Positions 1-5,229 of a DNA stretch of 5,338 nt are shown piece after piece (position 1 is the first letter of the stretch; the number at the start of each line of letters is the position of its first letter). This stretch comes from Caldilineaceae bacterium. GTDB taxonomy: Bacteria; Chloroflexota; Anaerolineae; Caldilineales; Caldilineaceae. The notes under the pieces were generated by a model. It saw only the letters and a list, made by a program, of their open reading frames with translations, was not told the origin of the DNA and did no database searches. The translations under genes and the position numbers were made by a program. Where the stretch lies: contig JAPPKT010000516.1 of the NCBI GenBank assembly GCA_028819675.1, positions 1-5,338 of the forward strand, written 5' to 3'.

Positions 1-62
1 CCTGGGGGGTGGGGTGGGGGGGGTGGGGGGGGGGGGGGGGGGGCGGGCGCCCCCCCCCCCCC
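1..62. other. Poly-G / poly-C low-complexity end
   Basis: Runs of G (4-9, 11-14, 16-23, 25-43) are separated by single T residues and followed by a run of 13 C (50-62). The G and C runs are complementary and could fold back on each other, and the four G-tracts with one-base loops fit a G-quadruplex pattern. Runs this long at the very edge of a sequence are more typical of poly-G base-calling artefacts or a collapsed contig end than of real chromosome. No coding potential should be read from it: the open frame crossing it begins in glycine and proline repeats. Confidence 0.75.
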
Positions 63-102
63 AAAAGGGCCGGCCCAAATCGCCCCCACCGCCCAGAAGA
101 GC

Positions 103-135
103 GAGGAGAGAGTGAAGAGGAGGGAGGAGAGAGAA
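103..135 (+). repeat. Purine-rich GAGTGA-type intergenic repeat, copy 1
   Basis: An almost pure purine tract. Its first 13 bases (GAGGAGAGAGTGA, 103-115) recur exactly on the minus strand at 5229-5217, and the following ~20 bases are also closely similar between the two sites. It belongs to the same compositional family as the stem-loops at 3057-3101 and 4795-4849. Function is unknown; such tracts can be remnants of palindromic intergenic repeats. Confidence 0.55.
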
Positions 136-148
136 CTGCCGTTTCCTC

Positions 149-199
149 TGCCTCAGGGTTGATCGCGAGATGGTTGGGGCTCCGCAGCGACCTGAGGCA
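149..199. repeat. 9-bp perfect inverted repeat
   Basis: TGCCTCAGG (149-157) and CCTGAGGCA (191-199) are perfect inverted arms separated by 33 bases. It could be a long-loop hairpin or a spaced operator. No T-tract follows, so it does not look like an intrinsic terminator. It may be chance. Confidence 0.35.
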
Positions 200-350
200 T
201 GGAGATGATCGCCCCCATTTTGGGATGCGCCCCTCCGAACTGTCTCTCCGCAAGGGGCGACGCACTTCAAAACTGCACACAACGCCCCGCCCGGCACGGT
301 CCACACCGGTCGATTACAAACATTTCGTAACCGAAAATTCCAAAAAGGTA

Positions 351-379
351 TTGAAATTAGTCAATCCGCGTGCTATACT
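351..379 (+). promoter_or_regulatory. Strong sigma-70 promoter with extended -10
   Basis: A -35 box TTGAAA (351-356, 5 of 6 to TTGACA) is followed by exactly 17 bases and a -10 box TATACT (374-379, 5 of 6 to TATAAT). A TG at 371-372 gives the extended -10 motif TGnTATACT. The local sequence is AT-rich compared with its surroundings. Transcription would start near 386, giving the methyltransferase gene a leader of ~200 bases. The leader would open with a 6-bp hairpin (ATGCGC 386-391 / GCGCAT 397-402) and then contain the palindrome at 434-459. Confidence 0.7.
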
Positions 380-433
380 ATACGAATGCGCGCGGGGCGC
401 ATGCTTTCTTACCGTTTTTCGAATCCAGGTTCT

Positions 434-459
434 GTGAATGTTTCACATGAAACATTCAC
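434..459. promoter_or_regulatory. parS: 26-bp palindrome with parS-like core (candidate ParB-binding site)
   Basis: Two perfect 12-bp arms (434-445 and 448-459) flank a 2-base centre. The central 16 bases, 439-454, read TGTTTCACATGAAACA and differ from the widely conserved bacterial parS consensus TGTTTCACGTGAAACA at one position, the central G to A. ParB binds parS as a dimer, spreads along DNA and loads SMC for chromosome segregation. The arms extend beyond the parS core, so another dimeric regulator is an alternative, particularly as the site lies ~50 bases downstream of the predicted transcription start. It is unlikely to be a terminator because no T-run follows on either strand. Confidence 0.6.
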
Positions 460-584
460 CACTTCGTGTCCGTCTCTGTATTAGGACTCCGCATTTGGAC
501 CCTGCATCGGGATGCGCCAGGAGGAAAGCCTAACCTGCGCATCTGTTACCGTACTCGATTCCGGAACGCCGTGGAGCGGCCCGC

Positions 585-1577
585 ATGTCGGCAAAAAATA
601 TGGCTGCAGCGAACTGCACAGCAATCAAAAAGCCGAATAACCAGGCAGACACCACCGCGCCAGCCGGTATCCCCGTCATCGACTATGAAGGCAGCGGCTA
701 CCGCAAGGACTTCTGGGAAGGCCAGGGACGCGAGTACGAAGACGCCGTCGAACGCATCGCCCTGAAACGCCTTCTGCCACCGCAAGGCAAACGGATCGCC
801 GAAATCGGCGCCGGCTTCGGCCGCCTCGCCGATCTCTACCTCGGCTACGATCAGATTGTGCTCTTTGACTACAGCCGCACGATGCTGGCCGACGCCGTAC
901 GCAAATGGGGGCACGACCCGCGCTTTGTCTTCGTCGCCGGCAATCTCTACCAGATGCCACTCGCACCCGGCACGCTTGACACGCTCGTCATGGTGCGCGT
1001 GATGCACCATCTGGCCGACGTGCCGGCTGCCCTGGCCCAGCTGCAGCCGCTCCTGCATCAACGCAGCACGGCCGTGCTCGAATATGCCAATAAGCGCAAC
1101 CTCAAGGCGGTCCTGCGCTGGCTCACACGCCAACAGCACTGGTCGCCCTTTGACCCGGAGCCGCTCGAATTCGTCGCCATGAACTTCGACTTTCATCCCG
1201 GCTGGATGGCCGCAAAAATGAAGAACGCCGGCCTGCGCGTGGATGAACGATTCGGCGCTTCCCATTTCCGCCTGCCGGCACTCAAGAATAACCTGCCGGC
1301 CCGCCTGCTCGCTCGTCTGGACAGCCGTCTTTTTCACATCGGCGGCAAATTCCCCCTTGCGCCCAGCATCTTCGTGCGCACGGCTGCACCAGCCGCAGCA
1401 GAACGGCCGCAACCTGAAGCCCGTCCGGGCGAATCCGGCCCGGCAAACCTGTTCCGTTGCCCGTCCTGCACAGCCCAGCCATTGGCTGCCGTCGGCCCGA
1501 CACACCTTCAGTGTCCGTCCTGCGCCCGCCAATATCGGCAAACGGACCGCATCTGGGACTTCAAACTCCCGGTGTGA
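585..1577 (+). CDS. Class I SAM-dependent methyltransferase with C-terminal Trm112-like zinc ribbon
   Basis: The 330-residue protein probably transfers a methyl group from S-adenosylmethionine; the substrate cannot be told. The SAM-binding glycine motif AEIGAGFGRL is at residues 72-81. The acidic residue ending strand 2 is D95 in LFDYS, and the motif-IV region VRVMHHL is at 137-143, the usual Methyltransf_11 arrangement. After a Pro/Ala/Glu-rich linker (~267-287), residues 290-325 carry two CPSC knuckles (292-295 and 310-313) with Trm112/YcaR-like spacing, likely binding zinc. The chosen ATG has GGAG (573-576) eight bases upstream; M6 is an alternative start. A strong promoter lies ~200 bp upstream. 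Base use is GC-rich like rpoD. The long open frame on the opposite strand is a shadow. Methylation of a small molecule, lipid or protein are all possible. Confidence 0.85.
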   Translation: MSAKNMAAANCTAIKKPNNQADTTAPAGIPVIDYEGSGYRKDFWEGQGREYEDAVERIALKRLLPPQGKRIAEIGAGFGRLADLYLGYDQIVLFDYSRTMLADAVRKWGHDPRFVFVAGNLYQMPLAPGTLDTLVMVRVMHHLADVPAALAQLQPLLHQRSTAVLEYANKRNLKAVLRWLTRQQHWSPFDPEPLEFVAMNFDFHPGWMAAKMKNAGLRVDERFGASHFRLPALKNNLPARLLARLDSRLFHIGGKFPLAPSIFVRTAAPAAAERPQPEARPGESGPANLFRCPSCTAQPLAAVGPTHLQCPSCARQYRQTDRIWDFKLPV

Positions 1578-1578
1578 C

Positions 1579-1615
1579 CCTTTCGCACGCAGTTGCCCAG
1601 GGGTCGCGTGAAAGG
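1579..1615 (+). terminator. Imperfect stem-loop just after the methyltransferase gene
   Basis: CCTTTC (1579-1584) plus ACGC (1587-1590) pair with GCGT (1606-1609) plus GAAAGG (1610-1615). This gives a 10-bp stem with a 2-base bulge, starting two bases after the stop codon. There is no downstream T-run, so it is at best a weak or factor-assisted terminator, or an mRNA 3'-end stabiliser. A second small hairpin, ACGATC (1625-1630) / GATCGT (1637-1642), follows. Confidence 0.35.
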
Positions 1616-1696
1616 TACCCCCACACGATCTACCCCGATCGTACCCGGGCCATTTGAGATGGGCTCTACGGAAGAGTTACATCTCTCTATGGTAAG

Positions 1697-1724
1697 TTGA
1701 CCTTCATCTGAACATTGCTACGCG
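1697..1724 (+). promoter_or_regulatory. Possible weak rpoD promoter
   Basis: TTGACC at 1697-1702 is a 5-of-6 match to the -35 box. Sixteen bases later, TGCTACGCG (1716-1724) offers only a poor extended -10. The position ~80-100 bp before the rpoD start is suitable, but the -10 match is weak, so this may not be the true promoter. Confidence 0.25.
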
Positions 1725-1737
1725 CCAACGACGACGC

Positions 1738-1760
1738 CTGACCGGCTCTTGTCCGGTCAG
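1738..1760 (+). promoter_or_regulatory. Hairpin in the rpoD leader
   Basis: CTGACCGG (1738-1745) and CCGGTCAG (1753-1760) are perfect 8-bp inverted arms around a 7-base loop, 39 bases before the rpoD ATG. No T-run follows, so a classical terminator is unlikely. It could be an operator or a 5' mRNA structure affecting translation or stability. An in-frame TTG at 1749-1751 lies in the loop and would add 17 residues, but it lacks a ribosome binding site. Confidence 0.45.
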
Positions 1761-1772
1761 CCGCGAAATGCG

Positions 1773-1788
1773 TTTACGAATTTACGAA
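1773..1788 (+). repeat. Tandem octamer TTTACGAA x2 before the rpoD ribosome binding site
   Basis: TTTACGAA occurs at 1773-1780 and is repeated immediately at 1781-1788. It sits between the leader hairpin and the GAGGTGA ribosome binding site (1791-1797). It may be an AT-rich translation enhancer, a paired binding site, or a simple slippage duplication. Confidence 0.6.
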
Positions 1789-1799
1789 AAGAGGTGACG

Positions 1800-3053
1800 A
1801 TGGCTGAAGAAATGCTTCTCACAAAGGAACTGACGCAGGAGCGCAACGGGGATTCCAATTCACCCTTGCCCAAAAATGGCACGGCGCAAACCGACCTGCA
1901 GTTTTCCAGTCCGCAGGAGACCCTCGCCCATCTGCTCAAACTCGGCCGCGAAAAAGGCTTCGTCAGCTACGATGAAGTGCTGCAAGTCATGCCCGAAGCC
2001 GAAAACGACGTTGAGCAACTGGATGATATCTTCGCATCTCTGCTGGATCAAGGCATTTCTGTCGGGCAGGCCAAAGAGGAAGTTCCTAGCGAAGAGAAGA
2101 AAGATCCAGCCGAATCCGCAGAAGAAGACGAATTCGACCTGAGCCAGATCGAGATCGACGACTCCATCAGCCTCTATCTCAAAGAGATCGGCCGCGTTCC
2201 TTTGCTGACCGCCGCCGAAGAGGTCGACCTTGCCAAACGCATGGAGGCCGGTCGCGATTCCCGCCACCGCCTCAACCAGGAACACGTCGAATGGGAGGAG
2301 CGCGAACACCTGCTCTGGCTGGTACGCGACGGACGCTCCGCACAGGAGCACCTGATCAAGGCCAACAGCCGCCTCGTCGTCAGCGTCGCCAAAAAGTATG
2401 TCGGCCGCGGCGTCCCCTTCCTCGACCTGATCCAGGAAGGCAATATCGGTCTCATACGCGCCGTCAAGAAGTTTGATTACTGCCGGGGCTATAAGTTCAG
2501 TACCTATGCCACCTGGTGGATCCGGCAGGCTGTCACTCGCGCCATCGCCGACCAGGGGCGCACCATCCGAGTGCCGGTGCATATGTACGAGCAGATCAAC
2601 CGCCTGACCCGCACCAGCCGCCAGCTCGTGCAGGAGTTGGGCCGCGACCCGACCACCGAAGAGATCGCTGAGGAGTTGGGCGTCACCCCGCGCAAGGTCG
2701 AGCACATCATGCGCGTCAGCCAGCGGCCTCTCAGTCTCGAAATGCCGGTCGGCGAGGAAGAAGACAGCTACCTCGGCGACTTCATCGAGGACGAGGACGC
2801 AGACAGCCCGCAGGACTCCGCCGGCCGTCAGATCCTGCGCGAGGTGATCGACGAGATCTTCCAGAGCCTGACCCCCCGCGAGGTGCGCATCCTCCAGCTC
2901 CGCTTCGGACTGGTCGACGGCTACAACTATACGCTCGAAGAGGTCGGCAGAAAGTTCGGCGTCACCCGCGAACGCATCCGCCAGATCGAGGCCCAGGCCC
3001 TCAGCCGCCTGCGCCACCCCAGCCGCAGCCGCCGCCTCCGCGATTATCTCTAG
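1800..3053 (+). CDS. rpoD: RNA polymerase primary-type sigma factor (sigma-70, RpoD/SigA)
   Basis: The 417-residue protein directs RNA polymerase to -10/-35 promoters. Residues ~34-88 resemble region 1.1, and 119-151 are region 1.2 ([20 protein letters not shown]). Region 2 runs ~184-254 with the core-binding stretch [20 protein letters not shown] and the -10 reading helix [19 protein letters not shown] (231-249). Q243 and T246 match E. coli Q437 and T440. Region 3 with the finger ([16 protein letters not shown], 316-331) follows. Region 4 (~346-411) carries the -35 helix-turn-helix [14 protein letters not shown]. The long non-conserved insert of E. coli RpoD is absent, giving a SigA-like length. 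The ATG at 1800 follows GAGGTGA (1791-1797) and is preferred over the in-frame TTG at 1749. Residue 228 is Cys in FDYCRG, where R, K or E is usual. The presence of region 1.1 favours the housekeeping factor, but a group 2 paralog cannot be excluded. Confidence 0.93.
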   Translation: MAEEMLLTKELTQERNGDSNSPLPKNGTAQTDLQFSSPQETLAHLLKLGREKGFVSYDEVLQVMPEAENDVEQLDDIFASLLDQGISVGQAKEEVPSEEKKDPAESAEEDEFDLSQIEIDDSISLYLKEIGRVPLLTAAEEVDLAKRMEAGRDSRHRLNQEHVEWEEREHLLWLVRDGRSAQEHLIKANSRLVVSVAKKYVGRGVPFLDLIQEGNIGLIRAVKKFDYCRGYKFSTYATWWIRQAVTRAIADQGRTIRVPVHMYEQINRLTRTSRQLVQELGRDPTTEEIAEELGVTPRKVEHIMRVSQRPLSLEMPVGEEEDSYLGDFIEDEDADSPQDSAGRQILREVIDEIFQSLTPREVRILQLRFGLVDGYNYTLEEVGRKFGVTRERIRQIEAQALSRLRHPSRSRRLRDYL

Positions 3054-3056
3054 CAC

Positions 3057-3101
3057 CGAGGAGTGAGAAACGAGGGGAAGTCTCTCACATCTCACTCCTC
3101 G
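3057..3101. repeat. Purine-rich stem-loop repeat, copy 2 (after rpoD; possible terminator)
   Basis: CGAGGAGTGAGA (3057-3068) pairs perfectly over 12 bp with TCTCACTCCTCG (3090-3101). A second TCTCAC at 3083-3088 allows an alternative fold. It starts three bases after the rpoD stop codon. Its left arm and loop (3058-3082) match 4797-4821 at 19 of 25 bases without gaps, so it belongs to a repeat family. It may act in 3'-end formation for rpoD, though there is no T-run. Confidence 0.65.
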
Positions 3102-3147
3102 CGTCCCTCTTCAGCCTCCCAGCCTCGAAAACTCTCTGACGACAATA

Positions 3148-3178
3148 GCGCGCCGGCCTCCACAGGCGGCCGGCGCGC
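3148..3178. terminator. GC-only 11-bp hairpin downstream of rpoD
   Basis: GCGCGCCGGCC (3148-3158) and GGCCGGCGCGC (3168-3178) are perfect 11-bp arms around a 9-base loop. The stem consists only of G and C and should be very stable in RNA. No T-run follows on either strand, so it would be a non-canonical terminator or a transcription roadblock between rpoD and the lipoprotein gene. Confidence 0.5.
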
Positions 3179-3180
3179 CG

Positions 3181-3229
3181 ATAGACAGTACTGTTCGTAG
3201 AATGCAAGTGGAGCCAACTTTCTGTCTAT
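3181..3229. promoter_or_regulatory. Palindrome and spaced inverted repeat upstream of the lipoprotein gene
   Basis: ACAGTACTGT (3185-3194) is a perfect 10-bp palindrome. It overlaps ATAGACAG (3181-3188), whose inverted partner CTGTCTAT lies at 3222-3229, 33 bases away. The pair sits 38-86 bases before the lipoprotein start, where an operator would be expected. No good -35/-10 pair was found alongside, so the regulator and the promoter are unknown. Confidence 0.4.
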
Positions 3230-3266
3230 GTCCAACCACTGGTCACCGCAGTGAAAGGATTGAACA

Positions 3267-4301
3267 ATGAAGGCCAAACTCTGGATAATAATGCTGGGCG
3301 TTGCGTTTGTGATGGCCGCCTGCGGACGACAGAAAGCGGCTGATCTTGGTATTACGCCAGTGCCTACGTGGACATCGACTCCACAGGCTATAGAGGTTGT
3401 AGATGCATCTCATTCTGCACAACTGACGGCTGAGGGGATTGTAGACGCGTATCTGGAGTACCTTAATGACGAGGTTCCGGACGCAGACGCGTTCTTCAAT
3501 GAGATTTATCGCTCATTCAATCTTGCAGGTTCGGAATACAAGAGATTCATTGATCAGCTAGACGTAAGGTCAGAGGACGATTGGGAAACCGAGCCTGTAA
3601 CGGCCATGTTGTTTGTACTTACGTCTGTCTGTGACGTCAGTCTTTCTGACTTCAGAAAGACGATTGATAAAGTTACCGAGTTTGACGATACTCACAGCGA
3701 AGCAGTAATTGTGGGAGGCGCGCTGGCTGTCAGTCTCATCTCTGATACCGTTGTTTTTGCACTTGACGAGAGCAAAGGATCTGATGATCTGGGCACAAAC
3801 TGCTCCGTTTTTACATCCGCTTCTGAACTACTGAATGCAACTGAAGAAATCCAGGAGATGCAGACCCCAGTACCAATTGCAGTGCCAACAGCAACACCAA
3901 TGGTCCACCGATTCCGTCCTGGTGACACAGCGCGTGTGGGAGATTGGGAAGTGTCGATTGCGGGCTTTGTCGATGCAAGCTCAGATGTCAGGTCTCGTGG
4001 ATATGATCCTGAAAAAGGGACGCGGCAGATTTTTCTGCAAGGCGTGCGTGTTAAATACATAGGGGAATCAACAGGTAACTGGGATTGGGATTTGTCTTTG
4101 ACATTTCGGACCGACCAAAGAATGATTCCTCGAACGAATTACATTGACTATCCTGGCGAATTGCCGGACGATATACTAGTGCCCAATGGTTCTGACGAAG
4201 GCGTCATCTGTTGTTTTGACATTCCTGAAGATGAGGAACTGGTTGCATTACGCGTTGAAGAAAGTTGGGGTGAGGATGTAGTTTGGTTCGATTTAAGGTA
4301 G
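3267..4301 (+). CDS. Secreted lipoprotein with DUF4352-like C-terminal domain
   Basis: The 344-residue protein is probably exported and lipid-anchored outside the cytoplasmic membrane. The signal is a basic start (MKAK), a hydrophobic stretch (5-17) and a lipobox MAAC with C19 as the lipidated residue; Met at -3 is slightly unusual. A Thr/Pro linker (30-39) leads to a mostly acidic, probably helical domain (~45-195) that I do not recognise, containing C122 and C179. A second linker (TPVPIAVPTATP, 200-211) joins a beta-rich domain (~216-344). Its pattern (PGDTARVGDWEVSI, then a strand with GVRVKYIG, then a late acidic strand pair ending VVWFDL) resembles DUF4352/Telokin-like extracellular domains. 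Tandem C315-C316 is odd. AAAGGA (3254-3259) is seven bases before the ATG. GC in sampled stretches is about 43-58%, lower than in rpoD. Function is unknown; a binding or envelope role is inferred. Confidence 0.8.
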   Translation: MKAKLWIIMLGVAFVMAACGRQKAADLGITPVPTWTSTPQAIEVVDASHSAQLTAEGIVDAYLEYLNDEVPDADAFFNEIYRSFNLAGSEYKRFIDQLDVRSEDDWETEPVTAMLFVLTSVCDVSLSDFRKTIDKVTEFDDTHSEAVIVGGALAVSLISDTVVFALDESKGSDDLGTNCSVFTSASELLNATEEIQEMQTPVPIAVPTATPMVHRFRPGDTARVGDWEVSIAGFVDASSDVRSRGYDPEKGTRQIFLQGVRVKYIGESTGNWDWDLSLTFRTDQRMIPRTNYIDYPGELPDDILVPNGSDEGVICCFDIPEDEELVALRVEESWGEDVVWFDLR

Positions 4302-4368
4302 GAAAACATAACGTCATACCGAACGGGCATTGGACTGAGACACTGATTATCCCATAAGGAGAAATTAT

Positions 4369-4725
4369 ATGCGAAAGGGAGGGGGAATCGTTGCCCTGAT
4401 TGCCGGAATCTTTGCTGTAGGAGCTGCCTTTATCACTCTATTTGTTGGTGGTATAGGAGAAGCTTTTGGTGCCGATGAAGCAGACGTCGTCACCAACTTG
4501 GGATGGGGAGGAGTGATTTGTTCCTTTCTGACCATCGTTCTAGGAGCCATAGCCATTGGAACACGAACGCGAATTGTAGGAATTCTGTTATGTTTGACAG
4601 CAATAGGAGGAGCCATTGGAGGAGGCGCTCTAGTTGCGATTTTCATGGCCTTGGCTTTGATTGGCGGCCTCTTTGTCACAATAGATGGAGGTCGAAGAAA
4701 GCAAGCTGTAGAGCAATCTGAATAG
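4369..4725 (+). CDS. Small glycine-rich four-helix membrane protein, function unknown
   Basis: The 118-residue protein has four likely membrane segments: about 5-28, 46-64, 68-85 and 86-105. A short acidic loop (EAFGADEADVVTNLGWGG, 31-48) follows the first helix, and the tail is charged (GGRRKQAVEQSE). Small residues are dense (GGAIGGGALVA, 80-90), suggesting tight helix packing. The overall pattern resembles small hypothetical inner-membrane proteins found in several bacterial phyla, but I cannot assign a family or function. The start is well supported by AAGGAG (4356-4361) seven bases before the ATG. It follows the lipoprotein gene by 67 bp on the same strand and shares its lower GC, so the two may be co-transcribed and act together in the envelope. 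The frame open on the opposite strand (4823-4365) is a low-complexity shadow. Confidence 0.75.
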   Translation: MRKGGGIVALIAGIFAVGAAFITLFVGGIGEAFGADEADVVTNLGWGGVICSFLTIVLGAIAIGTRTRIVGILLCLTAIGGAIGGGALVAIFMALALIGGLFVTIDGGRRKQAVEQSE

Positions 4726-4794
4726 AGAATAAGTGTGCATTCCCCGTGAGGTACGTTAGATTTGAGAGCAAACGGGCCAGCGTGACTATAAGAA

Positions 4795-4849
4795 GAGAAG
4801 AGTGAAAAACTGAGGCAAGTCAAGGATGTTATGTCATTTCACTCTCCTC
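4795..4849. terminator. Purine-rich stem-loop repeat, copy 3 (between convergent genes)
   Basis: The arms 4795-4807 and 4837-4849 pair at 12 of 13 positions, with core GAGTGAAA / TTTCACTC, around a 29-base loop. The element ends four bases before the stop codon of the converging MazG-like gene and lies 69 bases after the membrane protein gene, a position fitting a bidirectional terminator. It is related to the element after rpoD (19 of 25 bases along the left arm and loop). Confidence 0.55.
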
Positions 4850-4853
4850 ACCC

Positions 4854-5192
4854 TCACCTCACATCCCCTTCCCCGCCGATAACGCCCCGCTCCAGCCGGT
4901 CGAACAGCTTCGTAATATTCTGCTCCGCCACCTCCTCCAACGACAGGTCCAGCTCCGTACAGATCTGCGTCAGATACCAGAGCACGTCACCCAATTCGTC
5001 CTTCAACGCCGCCCGGTCGTCCTCCGCAATGACACCCTCCTTGTCGCGAAAAATCTTCTTGATCTTGCCCGCCACCTCACCCGCCTCATTCACAAGCCCC
5101 AGCGTCGGATACACGATCGCATGATCGGTGTGAATTAGGCTCCACGTCTTGCGAGACTCCGTCTGATACTTCCTGAAACTGATCGTCGCCAT
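4854..5192 (-). CDS. MazG-like nucleotide pyrophosphohydrolase
   Basis: The 112-residue protein matches the compact single-domain MazG/all-alpha NTP pyrophosphohydrolase fold. Members hydrolyse nucleoside triphosphates to monophosphate and pyrophosphate, often clearing non-canonical nucleotides. The magnesium-binding motif is intact: E36 and E39 in NEAGEVAGKIKK, then E66 and D69 in LKDELGDVLWYL. The N-terminal FRKYQTESRKTW and the C-terminal NITKLFDRLERGVIGGEGD are typical of this subfamily, so the gene looks full length. The ATG at 5192 is preceded on the minus strand by a purine tract (GAGGAAAGAGAGAGG) that can serve as a loose ribosome binding site. It converges on the membrane protein gene and has the GC-rich codon use of the methyltransferase and rpoD. 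The preferred substrate is unknown. Confidence 0.88.
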   Translation of the reverse strand: MATISFRKYQTESRKTWSLIHTDHAIVYPTLGLVNEAGEVAGKIKKIFRDKEGVIAEDDRAALKDELGDVLWYLTQICTELDLSLEEVAEQNITKLFDRLERGVIGGEGDVR

Positions 5193-5194
5193 GC

Positions 5195-5229
5195 CTCTCT
5201 CTTTCCTCTCTCCTCGTCACTCTCTCCTC
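5195..5229 (-). repeat. Purine-rich repeat, copy 4 (MazG-like gene leader)
   Basis: On the minus strand this is an almost pure purine tract ending one base before the start codon. GAGGAGAGAGTGA (5229-5217) is identical to 103-115, and the similarity continues for ~20 more bases. Here the repeat forms the 5' leader and probably the ribosome binding site of the MazG-like gene, which suggests it was co-opted. Confidence 0.55.

Larger units (their letters stand above)
63..584. other. Gene-free region rich in regulatory-type signals
   Basis: No convincing gene is seen on either strand. The frames open here are low-complexity, lack a ribosome binding site, or are antisense to the methyltransferase. 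The stretch holds a purine-rich repeat (~103-135), a 9-bp inverted repeat (149-157 with 191-199), a strong promoter (351-379), a small hairpin at the predicted transcript start (386-402), and a 26-bp inverted repeat with a parS-like core (434-459). An AGGAGG sequence at 519-524 resembles a ribosome binding site, but no ATG, GTG or TTG follows at a useful distance. Confidence 0.6.

Noticed and set aside
417..425. TTCGAATCC resembling a tRNA T-loop
   Set aside because: No 5-bp stem flanks the loop, and no acceptor, D or anticodon arm can be built around it.
9..437. Open frame of 142 codons at the left edge
   Set aside because: Starts inside the homopolymer artefact, encodes Gly/Pro and Glu/Arg low-complexity sequence, has no ribosome binding site and runs through the promoter.
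222..518. 10-bp direct repeat GGGATGCGCC at 222-231 and 509-518
   Set aside because: Short, GC-rich and without related flanks; probably chance, and not an attachment site as nothing mobile lies between.
519..537. AGGAGG followed by a CTG as a possible small-gene start
   Set aside because: CTG starts are rare, and the resulting frame overlaps the methyltransferase start with no recognisable product.
546..1541. Long open frame on the minus strand (331 codons)
   Set aside because: Antisense to the methyltransferase, which has clear SAM and zinc-ribbon motifs. The product is compositionally odd, matches no family I know, and results from GC-rich codon bias.
1749..1799. Upstream TTG start extending RpoD by 17 residues
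   Set aside because: It lies in a hairpin loop, has no ribosome binding site, and the encoded residues are not sigma-like; the ATG at 1800 has GAGGTGA directly upstream.
1860..3095. Long open frame on the minus strand (411 codons)
   Set aside because: Shadow of rpoD; it reads as repetitive Ala/Asp/Leu sequence with no domain.
4831..5124. Plus-strand open frame rich in Ser/Pro
   Set aside because: Antisense to the MazG-like gene, whose metal-binding motif and family termini are clear.
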